From positions 1 to 26,651 of IMG/VR virus record IMGVR_UViG_3300007519_000069: a stretch of DNA of 26,651 nucleotides; one strand, given 5' to 3'. Below the pieces are notes generated by a model. The model saw nothing but the letters and a program-made list of their open reading frames with translations. It had not been told where the DNA came from and searched no databases. Below, in pieces: positions 12,274-20,802 of the stretch (positions are counted from its first letter, which is position 1; every line of letters starts with the position of its first letter). The position numbers and the translations under genes were made by a program. Origin of the DNA: a virus.

Positions 12274-12843
12274 ATGCCTACGCATTTACAACTTGTAAAT
12301 CGTACTCTTTCTGAATTGGGGCGGCTTTCGGTCGCCTCAGTTGAGGAAAGCCCCGACGCGCAAGCAGCAAGTGCTAAGATTTACGAATTAGAGCCCGAGC
12401 TTTACCTAGATTACAACTGGACGTTTTTAGTCGTGTACCGATACGATGACACACCATTAACCACAAATTTTTCACCTGATTACAGTTACACATACCAGTT
12501 ACCTGGAAACTTTGGTAAGTTTTTTAAATGGCAAGCAACAGGCTCACAATGGCCTATCTATGAATTTGCAGATGGTTTATTGTTGGCTCAAGTTAAGCCG
12601 GTTGGTTATTACTACATTGTAAATCAAGCTGACCCTTCCGTTTACCCTCCTTTATTTGCTCGCGCTCTTGTCTTGTATGCAGCGTGTAAGCTTGCTCCTA
12701 CGCTAACGAACAACGTACAGCTCACCCAATACCTTGAGAAAGAATATCAAAAAATGATTGCCAAGGCGATTGTTCAGGATGACATGGAAAGGCCGGTTCT
12801 AAGTACACCATATAATGACTTTTCGCGCATTACGTTCGTTTAA
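12274..12843 (+). CDS. Tail tubular protein A (T7 gp11-like)
   Basis: This 189-aa protein should form the gatekeeper ring between portal and nozzle. The start (THLQLVNRTLSELGRLSVAS, then DAQAASAKIYELEPELYLDYNWTF) is characteristic of tail tubular protein A, which begins with a helical bundle around N..L..LG....S and a W..A-type motif. PVGYYYIVNQADPSVYPPLFARALVLYAACKLAP in the second half is also typical. Length is close to T7 gp11 (196). It starts 4 bp after the previous stop without a clear ribosome-binding site, and stands just before tubular protein B. Confidence 0.9.
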   Translation: MPTHLQLVNRTLSELGRLSVASVEESPDAQAASAKIYELEPELYLDYNWTFLVVYRYDDTPLTTNFSPDYSYTYQLPGNFGKFFKWQATGSQWPIYEFADGLLLAQVKPVGYYYIVNQADPSVYPPLFARALVLYAACKLAPTLTNNVQLTQYLEKEYQKMIAKAIVQDDMERPVLSTPYNDFSRITFV

Positions 12844-12916
12844 TATACACCATCGTTTAAACTTAATATGTGATAATATAACCTTAATAAATTACCAATG
12901 AATGGTGGTATGTTGC

Positions 12917-15052
12917 ATGGCAAATAAGATGATACGCCAAAGTTCGTTCAACGCCGGTGAAGCTGACCAAGTAACGTGGAAGCGAACAGACATAGAATCC
13001 TATTTGACGGCTGCACAAAAGCTTTTAAATTGCGAAGTTGGCACAACTGGCTTGGTTAAAAAGCGCAAGGGAACAGTTTTTGAATTAAACGCCACAAATT
13101 ATGCTTCTCAAGAATCAACCATGTATGAGTTCGTTGACAAGAACGGCGAGTACTATTTAATACTTGGCGCACAGGGTGCATTCTACGTTTTTGGTGTTCC
13201 TGAGTCTGAATCTTTTGTTGCAACATCGAGTGGTTTGTTAGTTGAAACCTATACCGGCTCACTTGTTACCATCGACGACCCAACATTATCGTTTGTTCAA
13301 ACTATACCTACTGATTACAATGCTTCAGATTTAGCCGGTCTTGATTATACCCAAGATAATGACTCACTTATTTTAACATCCCCACTATACCAACCTGGCC
13401 GAATCTTCATATCAAGTTACGCACCATTAACTTTTGCGCATGAATATTTAAATATCTACCCATTACCGGCCTATGATTTTAACAAAGTAAATTATAATGC
13501 AACAACGGTTACCATTGGAGGTTCACGCGTAAGCGGTGGAACAATGACAATTGCATTCTCCACTTTACCAGCTACAGCGGTTTATAATAATGCATGGGTA
13601 GGCGGACAAATAGTGGGGGGAGGCGTAAGCGCAACCTCACCTATTGGCTATGGTATAATTACAATAGTAAGCCAGGTTGGGACGACTGTTACATTTACAA
13701 TTCTAGTTCAAGTGGCTTTTGATTCAGGGGTATATTCAACCGTAGGTTCTCAGTATTCAATCCGTCAACCTGCATGGGTGGGCGAGCCTAATAACCCGTA
13801 TGGCCTTGGTTATCCAGCAAAAGTATTATATTTTCAAAACAGGTTATGGTTTGGTAACACACTGCTTTTACCGAATACCGTGTTTGGCTCTAAGATTAAC
13901 CAGCCAATATCTTTCGACGTGGGAACAGGAAGGGAAACGGATGCTATTGTTTATACACTTGGACAAACGTATGCCGGTGAAATTCTATGGTTAAACGGCG
14001 GCAAGCAATTGGAAGTGTACACAACAAACTATGAGTTTGTAGCACCTCAAAATGATGACATTGGATTAACACCAGGTTCGTTTTCTATTCGGCAGCAATC
14101 ATCGCACGGCTCATCAAATTTGCTCAAGCCTCAAACGTATTTTAACGATTCTTATTTTGTTCAAAAAACAGGAAAAGCTTTAATTAATTATCACTTTGAC
14201 GGGGTAGGCTTGGCGTATAAGTCGACCAATATTGCGCAGCAAAGCCAGCACTTAGTTAAAAACCCTGAAAGCCGAGCACTGTTACGTGGTACAGATACAT
14301 CACAAGATAATTTTATTTACTTCCTGAACCAGGCAGATAATACCATCACAGCTTTCCAATTCTCAAACGAAGTGGGATTGGCAGCGTTAACACCCATGCA
14401 GTTTAAAACGCTTGTAACGGTAGATGGTGTTCAATCGGTTGAAGATATAGACTTGGTGGATATTGTCACGGTTGAAAATCATGTATACATTTTAAAATAT
14501 TACACCAACACCCAAACGTATACGATTGAAAGGCTTCAAAGTGAAACCTATATTGATAACTCTCAAAGCAAACAGATGACCACCACCGGTTTAATTAACG
14601 GCTTGTCTATACTTGAAGGTTATGAAGTTCAAGTTGTGTATCAAAACCAAGATTTTGGAAAATATACCGTATCAGGTGGTGTTGTAACGGCTGACAATCC
14701 ACTGGGTGACTCAGGGACTGTGCAAGTTGGTCTATTGTATGATGTTGAAATAAAACCTATGTATCCGTTTTATAGTGCTACTTCAGCAGCGTTTCAAAAA
14801 CAATTAAATCGCGTTTACGTTGATTACTACGAGTCTTTAAACTTTTTCATTAATGGTAAACTGGTTCAATACCAAGATTTTGCAGAAATACAAGCAGGAT
14901 TACCGCTTGTGCCTAAAACTGACACCGCGATATTTTCGCCATTTGCTGGGTACTCAAGGTTCGATCCATCTGCAATTGTTATCACGCAATCGTCACCATT
15001 CGATTTACAAATATTATCTATTGGCTATGAAATTGATATGGCCGTAATTTAA
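12917..15052 (+). CDS. Tail tubular protein B (T7 gp12-like nozzle)
   Basis: This large beta-rich protein forms the tail nozzle and fibre platform. ATG 12917 gives the family-typical start MANKMIRQSSFNAGEADQ; an upstream in-frame ATG (12902) would add five residues. With this start the length is 711 aa, near T7 gp12 (794). Typical motifs are NAGE at the N-terminus, LLNCEVGTTGLVKKRKGTVF (early), NPYGLGYPAKVLYFQNRLWF (about 295-315) and QNDDIGLTPGSFSIRQQSSHG (about 375). The 58-bp gap before the first ATG (12844-12901) is very AT-rich and may hold a weak promoter, but no good -35/-10 pair is visible. Confidence 0.92.
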   Translation: MANKMIRQSSFNAGEADQVTWKRTDIESYLTAAQKLLNCEVGTTGLVKKRKGTVFELNATNYASQESTMYEFVDKNGEYYLILGAQGAFYVFGVPESESFVATSSGLLVETYTGSLVTIDDPTLSFVQTIPTDYNASDLAGLDYTQDNDSLILTSPLYQPGRIFISSYAPLTFAHEYLNIYPLPAYDFNKVNYNATTVTIGGSRVSGGTMTIAFSTLPATAVYNNAWVGGQIVGGGVSATSPIGYGIITIVSQVGTTVTFTILVQVAFDSGVYSTVGSQYSIRQPAWVGEPNNPYGLGYPAKVLYFQNRLWFGNTLLLPNTVFGSKINQPISFDVGTGRETDAIVYTLGQTYAGEILWLNGGKQLEVYTTNYEFVAPQNDDIGLTPGSFSIRQQSSHGSSNLLKPQTYFNDSYFVQKTGKALINYHFDGVGLAYKSTNIAQQSQHLVKNPESRALLRGTDTSQDNFIYFLNQADNTITAFQFSNEVGLAALTPMQFKTLVTVDGVQSVEDIDLVDIVTVENHVYILKYYTNTQTYTIERLQSETYIDNSQSKQMTTTGLINGLSILEGYEVQVVYQNQDFGKYTVSGGVVTADNPLGDSGTVQVGLLYDVEIKPMYPFYSATSAAFQKQLNRVYVDYYESLNFFINGKLVQYQDFAEIQAGLPLVPKTDTAIFSPFAGYSRFDPSAIVITQSSPFDLQILSIGYEIDMAVI

Positions 15053-15066
15053 GCATAGGGGCTATC

Positions 15067-15513
15067 ATGGGCGTAGAAGTTAGTATTGCATTGGCTGCAA
15101 TCTCAGCAGGGGCAACAGTTGCAAAAATGAGTGCTGAAAAAGAAGCAGCGCAAGCCGATTTATCAGCAATTAATCAGCAATCAAGGTTGCAGTCGATTCA
15201 ATATCAACAAAAACAACTTCAAAACCTTGATTTAACCGAGAAGATGATAAGCAAGCAAACGGCACAGATGACTACGAGAGGCGTTGCTTTTGATTCCCCA
15301 AGCTTTAATGCCGTGCAGCGTGACACAATAAACACAGGCTCAAAGCAAGCACGAAACGACAAACTTACGGATTCTATTGCGCAAGATGCTTTGAATGATG
15401 AGCGTAGAAATGTTAAGCGCACATTGCACGCCAAGCTGTTTGGTGACGTTGCAGAGTTCTCATTTAATGCGGCAAACGTAGTCAGTAAGTTGCCTAAGGC
15501 GGAGGATTTATAA
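15067..15513 (+). CDS. Internal virion protein (T7 gp14-like)
   Basis: This 148-aa protein is probably ejected into the outer membrane at infection. The start (VSIALAAISAGATVAKMSAE) is a hydrophobic helix followed by a long helical, Gln-rich stretch (QQSRLQSIQYQQKQLQN) and a TTRGVAFDSPSFNAVQRDT motif. The same plan, with a membrane-prone N-terminus, helices and a conserved R-G-V...S.S...v motif, is seen in T7 gp14-like proteins. ATG 15067 follows AGGGG. It is shorter than T7 gp14 (196 aa) but in the right position. The stop overlaps the next start (TAATG). Confidence 0.8.
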   Translation: MGVEVSIALAAISAGATVAKMSAEKEAAQADLSAINQQSRLQSIQYQQKQLQNLDLTEKMISKQTAQMTTRGVAFDSPSFNAVQRDTINTGSKQARNDKLTDSIAQDALNDERRNVKRTLHAKLFGDVAEFSFNAANVVSKLPKAEDL

Positions 15514-18500
15514 TGGTTCAGGAATTTGTTAGAAGCAACGAATCTAACCCGATTATAAACCCACCTAACCCAGGTTCCCAAGCACGTGGCCTTGATAACT
15601 TAGCGCAGGTTTTTGGCAAAATCGCCGGTAGAACAATGGAAAAATCCGTTGACTTTGCCTCAGCAGCATCAAAATCTAACTTGCTGCAAACGCATAGTAT
15701 GATTCAGGATGTTGAAGCAAACAGCCAGCTTGAAATGTTTAAAAGCCCTGCCCATGCTGAGTACATTGCCAATAATGCTCAAACATCCATTGATAAAATA
15801 AAACAAAATTCCAAGCTTAATGGTGAGGATAGAGCACAATTAAATGCTTCAGCTAATACAATGTCTCGAAGCCTTGGATTAAAAGCCGGTGAAACGTCAG
15901 CAAAACTTAGCATGATGCAAGCAAAGTACGCGTCACTTTCAGCGTTTGGTGATACTTCATCAACGATTATTGAAAAGATGTTCCAAGACCCCGAGGGCGC
16001 AGACCAATTTATTGAAGACCAATACGAAGCTTTAAAAGGTCAAGTTGCGTCAGGCGTATTGACACCAACAGAAGCCAATAATTTACATAAACAATTAGAA
16101 ATAAAAGTAGAAAACGCTCAAGAGTTAGCAAAAGGAATGATAGAAGGAACACTTAATGCATCAGAATTAAGTGCTTATCATGCGTCGGAAACACAAAAAA
16201 TTCCTATGTTAAATGCTGGTTTACCCATCAACCACGCAACAGCAATGACATCAAATCATCACATGGCGCAGATTTCAGTTTCAGATGCTAAATCTAAATA
16301 TGCCAATGGAAATAATCCATCGGTTATGGAGTTAACCGCGTTAGGTTCTAAAGAAGTCAAAGGTTTGTTAAGATATGGGCGCGGCTCACATCGAGCGGAT
16401 GGTGATATAAACTCTGGTGCAAGCTGGGAGTTATTACAACAACGTCAAAAGTTCCTGAAGAGCAAGAATCAAAAAACCTTGGAAGAAGAAGGTTATCACC
16501 ATCGGCTTAATAACTTTTTTAATGATATTGAGCAACCAGGCGGCTATCAAGCGTTTGTTTCTGCAACACCTGAGGGTGCTCGAATCTATCAAGATTTTGC
16601 GAATGAAAACGCGTCCATTAATCAATCCGTTGATTTTGGTACGCCAGCACAAATAAACCAACAAAAAGATTTAAGACGAGTTGATAGTTTAAATAAAATG
16701 ATTAGCAAAACAAATGCCCTAGGTATTGGAGCTAATTACCCTGACGACATACGACAGCCTATACCGCAGCAATACCTGCAACCCATTATTGACGGGTTCA
16801 ATCAGGGTGGCGATGTCACGGCCATGATTAGCAGTCTTGGAATTCTAAGTAATGAAAACCGTGCATACGCTACGAATGCGTTTAAAGACGACCCACGTAA
16901 AGCTGGCGTGGTTTATACAGTGGGTAATTTATTAAAAACAGGTGACACCCAGTTTTTAAACAACTTTTTAAAATCTCAGCAAAATAACGCGCTATCGGGT
17001 GGAGACAAAGCAATATCTGCGGCTGATAAATACGAACAATTAGACTCAAGTGGCGAAGGTTACTCAAATAGCAAACTTCAGCAAAAAATATTGCCGTATT
17101 TATCAGAAATAAGCCCGTGGTTACGCTCTCAGGCCAACGGTGGCCAGGCAGAAGAATCCCAACTTGATGCGGCTATGCGTTACGTAAAATTTATGGGTGC
17201 TCTCAATGGGGATTATAAATTAACAAATGTTGATAGCTACCTAAAAGATTATCAAAAAAATATGAATGAATCATACAAGGTGGAACAAGGCCTTAATTAT
17301 GTACTAGACCACAATAATGTTCCCCTTGATAAAAATGAAATGGGTATCTTAGCGTCACATGCTCAAAATGTAGCTAGGAACAAACTCCTTGAATTCCGCA
17401 GTGAAGCAGATGTAGAAAAAATATTTGCCAACAACCCACCAAGATTAGTTAGCTCACCTGGTGGACGGATAACAGCAGTGGATAATTCCGGTGATTTTAT
17501 TCGGGATAAAACTGGAAAGCCAGCTTACAGTGAATTGTATAATGAAAGCGTTTGGCGTGCGGCTGAGATGGACAAAGACTCAAGGTTTACAAAAGCCGAT
17601 TACTTGGACATGCCACGCACACGATTTAGCCGAATAGAAATGCCTCAGTTGTGGAGGTCTGGCAGAATTGCCACCCCAGAAGTACAAGGGAATATAGACC
17701 TAGACCAGCGCGAAAAAGTATGGGGTGTAGGTGCTGATTACGCGACCGTTCGCACGATGACCATGGAAGAAGATGGAAAGACGATCTTATTACCTACCAT
17801 TGTTGATGGCAAACAAGTATCAGAAGGCGAGGCAATCACTCAGTATCACAAAACAGGCGAGCATCTAGGTGTATTTAACACGCAAAAACAAGCGGATAAA
17901 TACGACCAGGCCATGCATAAACGTATGAACTGGATGGGTGACACTGGCGAACAGGGAAAAGCGACACAACAAGAAGGAAAACCGGTACAGGAAAAAGTAA
18001 ACCCTAATTCAGAAACAGCCGTTAAAGATGATGTTAACGCATTAACAAATACATTTATGAAGACTAAAGAATTTAAAGATTCTGGGTTAGATGAAGTTGA
18101 GTTCAAAGAAAAAGTATCATCATTAGTTAAATCAGGTGACACCAAAAAAGAGGTTAAATCGAAAGAATTCAAAGCGTCTGGCATGGGAAATATTACTAGC
18201 AATCAATATTTAAGAAAAATAGCAAAAATTGAATCACCTAATGAAGGCATGAAAGCGGTAAGTTCAACCGGAGCAATTGGTAAATTTCAATTCTTACCAA
18301 ATGTATGGAATGATTTAGTTAAAACGTATGGCAAAGAATTTGGATTAACAAAAGATGGCATTAATAAGGAAAGGCAACAAGACAAAGCCATTGTTCTATT
18401 AACCAAAAGAAATGCCATTACAATGATAAAAAGTTTAAAAAGAGAACCCAAAGAATTTGAATTGTACATGGCACATAATATTGGCGGTGCCGGTGCTTCA

Positions 18501-18665
18501 AGATTAATTAAAGCGGCAGAAAAAACCCCTAACTCCCCAGTAAGTAAAGCAATGATGGGAAGTGAACCTTCACACAATCCATTGTTTTTTATAAAAAAGG
18601 ATGGCGGGATAGTTACAGCAAAAGAAGCGGTGGCTCGATACAAAAAAACATACGATAATGCTTAA
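15513..18665 (+). CDS. Large internal virion protein with C-terminal lytic transglycosylase domain
   Basis: A 1050-aa ejection protein in the place of T7 gp15. Residues 1-700 are helical and Gln/Asn-rich without recognised domain. Residues about 723-808 (VQGNIDLDQREKV, then ATVRTMTMEEDGKTILLPTI, TGEHLGVFNTQKQADKY) match a module known to me from large phage virion proteins, whose function is unclear. The C-terminus (about 900-1010) is an SLT/lysozyme-like fold: KIESPNEGMK with E907 as likely catalytic acid, SSTGAIGKFQFLP, then YMAHNIGGAGASRLIK. It would open peptidoglycan for DNA entry. In T7 this activity lies at the N-terminus of gp16, so here it sits on a different protein and end. Start ATG 15513 has CGGAGG upstream. 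Confidence 0.85.
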   Translation: MVQEFVRSNESNPIINPPNPGSQARGLDNLAQVFGKIAGRTMEKSVDFASAASKSNLLQTHSMIQDVEANSQLEMFKSPAHAEYIANNAQTSIDKIKQNSKLNGEDRAQLNASANTMSRSLGLKAGETSAKLSMMQAKYASLSAFGDTSSTIIEKMFQDPEGADQFIEDQYEALKGQVASGVLTPTEANNLHKQLEIKVENAQELAKGMIEGTLNASELSAYHASETQKIPMLNAGLPINHATAMTSNHHMAQISVSDAKSKYANGNNPSVMELTALGSKEVKGLLRYGRGSHRADGDINSGASWELLQQRQKFLKSKNQKTLEEEGYHHRLNNFFNDIEQPGGYQAFVSATPEGARIYQDFANENASINQSVDFGTPAQINQQKDLRRVDSLNKMISKTNALGIGANYPDDIRQPIPQQYLQPIIDGFNQGGDVTAMISSLGILSNENRAYATNAFKDDPRKAGVVYTVGNLLKTGDTQFLNNFLKSQQNNALSGGDKAISAADKYEQLDSSGEGYSNSKLQQKILPYLSEISPWLRSQANGGQAEESQLDAAMRYVKFMGALNGDYKLTNVDSYLKDYQKNMNESYKVEQGLNYVLDHNNVPLDKNEMGILASHAQNVARNKLLEFRSEADVEKIFANNPPRLVSSPGGRITAVDNSGDFIRDKTGKPAYSELYNESVWRAAEMDKDSRFTKADYLDMPRTRFSRIEMPQLWRSGRIATPEVQGNIDLDQREKVWGVGADYATVRTMTMEEDGKTILLPTIVDGKQVSEGEAITQYHKTGEHLGVFNTQKQADKYDQAMHKRMNWMGDTGEQGKATQQEGKPVQEKVNPNSETAVKDDVNALTNTFMKTKEFKDSGLDEVEFKEKVSSLVKSGDTKKEVKSKEFKASGMGNITSNQYLRKIAKIESPNEGMKAVSSTGAIGKFQFLPNVWNDLVKTYGKEFGLTKDGINKERQQDKAIVLLTKRNAITMIKSLKREPKEFELYMAHNIGGAGASRLIKAAEKTPNSPVSKAMMGSEPSHNPLFFIKKDGGIVTAKEAVARYKKTYDNA

Positions 18666-18693
18666 ATTTAAATAATTGCAGGAGCAAATAATA

Positions 18694-20802
18694 ATGTTTG
18701 GTGGAAAAAGACAGGGACAGACCAACACTAATTTTGTGCCTGCTCCTACATTAGGGCAGACGTTCACCGCTTCATTGGAAAAACCAGTCGAGCAGACAGG
18801 GCAGTTTTTTGAATATCTTTTTCCTGGTAAATCAACCAAGCAAACCATGGAAGAAAGCAGTAATAGAATTGCAGTTATGGACGAGATGCTTGCAGACCAT
18901 CGCCAAGGCATTGGCCAAAAATCATTAAACGCTGTTGGCTCTTTGATTGGCTCAATGGTTCCAGGGCTAGCATTAGCTACCATTGGTGGCGCAATTGGTT
19001 CAGGCGTTGCGGGTGCAATAGGTTTTGGAGCAAGGGCATTGGCTAGTGCTGCAATTGCAGGTGAAGCAAGCGAAGGTGTTGCAACCGCGTACCTGGCTTC
19101 TCAAATTCCATTAGCTACAATGGCTGAAGGTGCATTGGGGCACTTTTTACCTAAAGCAAGTGCGGCGGCAATTGCTGGCGGCACGCTTGAGGCTTTTGCT
19201 GGTTACAAAGCTTTTACAATGCCCGAGCATTTTTCAGAAAATTACAACTCAGTTAATCAAGCGTTTGACGCAAGCCATGCTATTGAAGATTGGGGCGCGG
19301 ATAACTATGGGTTTTTATTAGCTGGTGCGCCACTGGCAGCTGGTTACATTGCTGTTAAGGGTATTAAAGGTGTCATTGCCATGCGTTCGGCTGGCAAGTC
19401 GGCAGCAGCCATGGAGCTTGAAGCAGCACGGCTTTATAAAGACCACAAAGCGGTGTTAGAGAATAATAGAATTGTTGAAGGCGAGAAACAAGCAAAAGAA
19501 GCTAAAGTATCGGAGCTACAAAACCACCTTCAGCAGGCGGTAGATGATGGTTTAATCTCTCAATCCATGCATGATTGGTATCTTGATTACCTGGAAAATC
19601 CTAACCATCCTGATATTCATAAATCAGGATTAGAGGTTTTAAAAGAATTACAGATACCGTATGACCGAATGACAGGGCGTGTTTGGAATGAAGTGATGAC
19701 GCGCAAAGGCTCGAAGGATTTCAAAGGTGCATTGTATGGCCAGGCAGTAACCGAGTTATCCGAGCAAGATAAAAACCTATTATCAAGTTACGTTATCAAT
19801 AATCAATTGGATGGCATGTTAGCTAATATGCGTGATAACCCTAATCTGTTGATGGCAATGGATGGAATGACAAAAGATATTACGTCAAAAATTGAAGCAC
19901 ACGCACGAGAAGTTAAAAATTTAGATTATGCTTTTAGTAACGCATTACCTAAAAATGTTCGTCAATTAAATATATTTTCTCAAAAAAGCATTTATGACCA
20001 TCTTAAGAAAATTGGTGTACGTGATGCTTCAGAAGTTCCGTACACGATGCCTGAGGGTATGGCTTATAAGCTGAAGCTTCTAAACAAGATGGAGCGACGT
20101 ACATCATCCATGAACGCGGCTCAAAGAAGATTATTTAAAGCTCAAGTATTAGATCCACTTAAAGAAGAATTAAAGTCAATTAAGCTTCTCACTCCCAAAG
20201 AAGAATTAGAAAAAATTAGAGGCACTATCATTAAAGACAAGGACGGTAAGCTATCTTTAGTGCCAGGGTTTAAAAACAAAAAGGCATACCATCGCCTGGA
20301 GGATTTATCTCAAGTCCAACCTGAGGCTAAAGTATTATTAGATATGATCCAAATGCTTGATATGAATGCCAAGCAATCCGGAATGAATAACGCATTAGCA
20401 CGCTTTATTGAGATGGCAGATGAAGGTGTTTCTAACAGGGCTGACCCTAAAAAGCTTAAAAAATACCTTGAAACTCAGATGGAAAATGCTGTTCCTCGCG
20501 CAGCCGAACTCAAGGATTTTAGATTTACAGCAAAAGATATTGATAGAATGGCGGTTGAAACTGCCGAATCAATGAAGGGTGAAGCTAAAGTAATGACTGA
20601 AGGTGAGGTCAAAGCAGGCGATGAACCTAGAAACGAAGAATCAGGTGGTGTTACTGTAAACCAAGAAGCAAAAGATGCTATTAATAACTCAAGATTAGAG
20701 TTTGTAAAAGATGGATTTAAAGATACTGAGTTGCGTATCAGTCAATTTAGTCGAAACGAAAAGGCGTTGGCTGACCTTATAACCTGTGCATTGGGTGTGT
20801 AA
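18694..20802 (+). CDS. Internal virion protein with Gly/Ala-rich membrane segments
   Basis: The start ATG 18694 (MFGGKRQGQTNTN) is chosen because CAGGAG lies ten bases upstream. The 702-aa product has a hydrophilic N-terminus, then several hydrophobic Gly/Ala-rich stretches at about 81-120, 131-170 and 206-230 (SLIGSMVPGLALATIGGAIG is typical). A long helical, charged remainder follows (EKQAKEAKVSELQNHLQQAV). Such a pattern suits a protein that enters the host inner membrane during DNA ejection. By position it is part of the T7 gp15/gp16-type core. No enzyme motif was seen. Its TAA overlaps the next ATG. Confidence 0.75.
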   Translation: MFGGKRQGQTNTNFVPAPTLGQTFTASLEKPVEQTGQFFEYLFPGKSTKQTMEESSNRIAVMDEMLADHRQGIGQKSLNAVGSLIGSMVPGLALATIGGAIGSGVAGAIGFGARALASAAIAGEASEGVATAYLASQIPLATMAEGALGHFLPKASAAAIAGGTLEAFAGYKAFTMPEHFSENYNSVNQAFDASHAIEDWGADNYGFLLAGAPLAAGYIAVKGIKGVIAMRSAGKSAAAMELEAARLYKDHKAVLENNRIVEGEKQAKEAKVSELQNHLQQAVDDGLISQSMHDWYLDYLENPNHPDIHKSGLEVLKELQIPYDRMTGRVWNEVMTRKGSKDFKGALYGQAVTELSEQDKNLLSSYVINNQLDGMLANMRDNPNLLMAMDGMTKDITSKIEAHAREVKNLDYAFSNALPKNVRQLNIFSQKSIYDHLKKIGVRDASEVPYTMPEGMAYKLKLLNKMERRTSSMNAAQRRLFKAQVLDPLKEELKSIKLLTPKEELEKIRGTIIKDKDGKLSLVPGFKNKKAYHRLEDLSQVQPEAKVLLDMIQMLDMNAKQSGMNNALARFIEMADEGVSNRADPKKLKKYLETQMENAVPRAAELKDFRFTAKDIDRMAVETAESMKGEAKVMTEGEVKAGDEPRNEESGGVTVNQEAKDAINNSRLEFVKDGFKDTELRISQFSRNEKALADLITCALGV

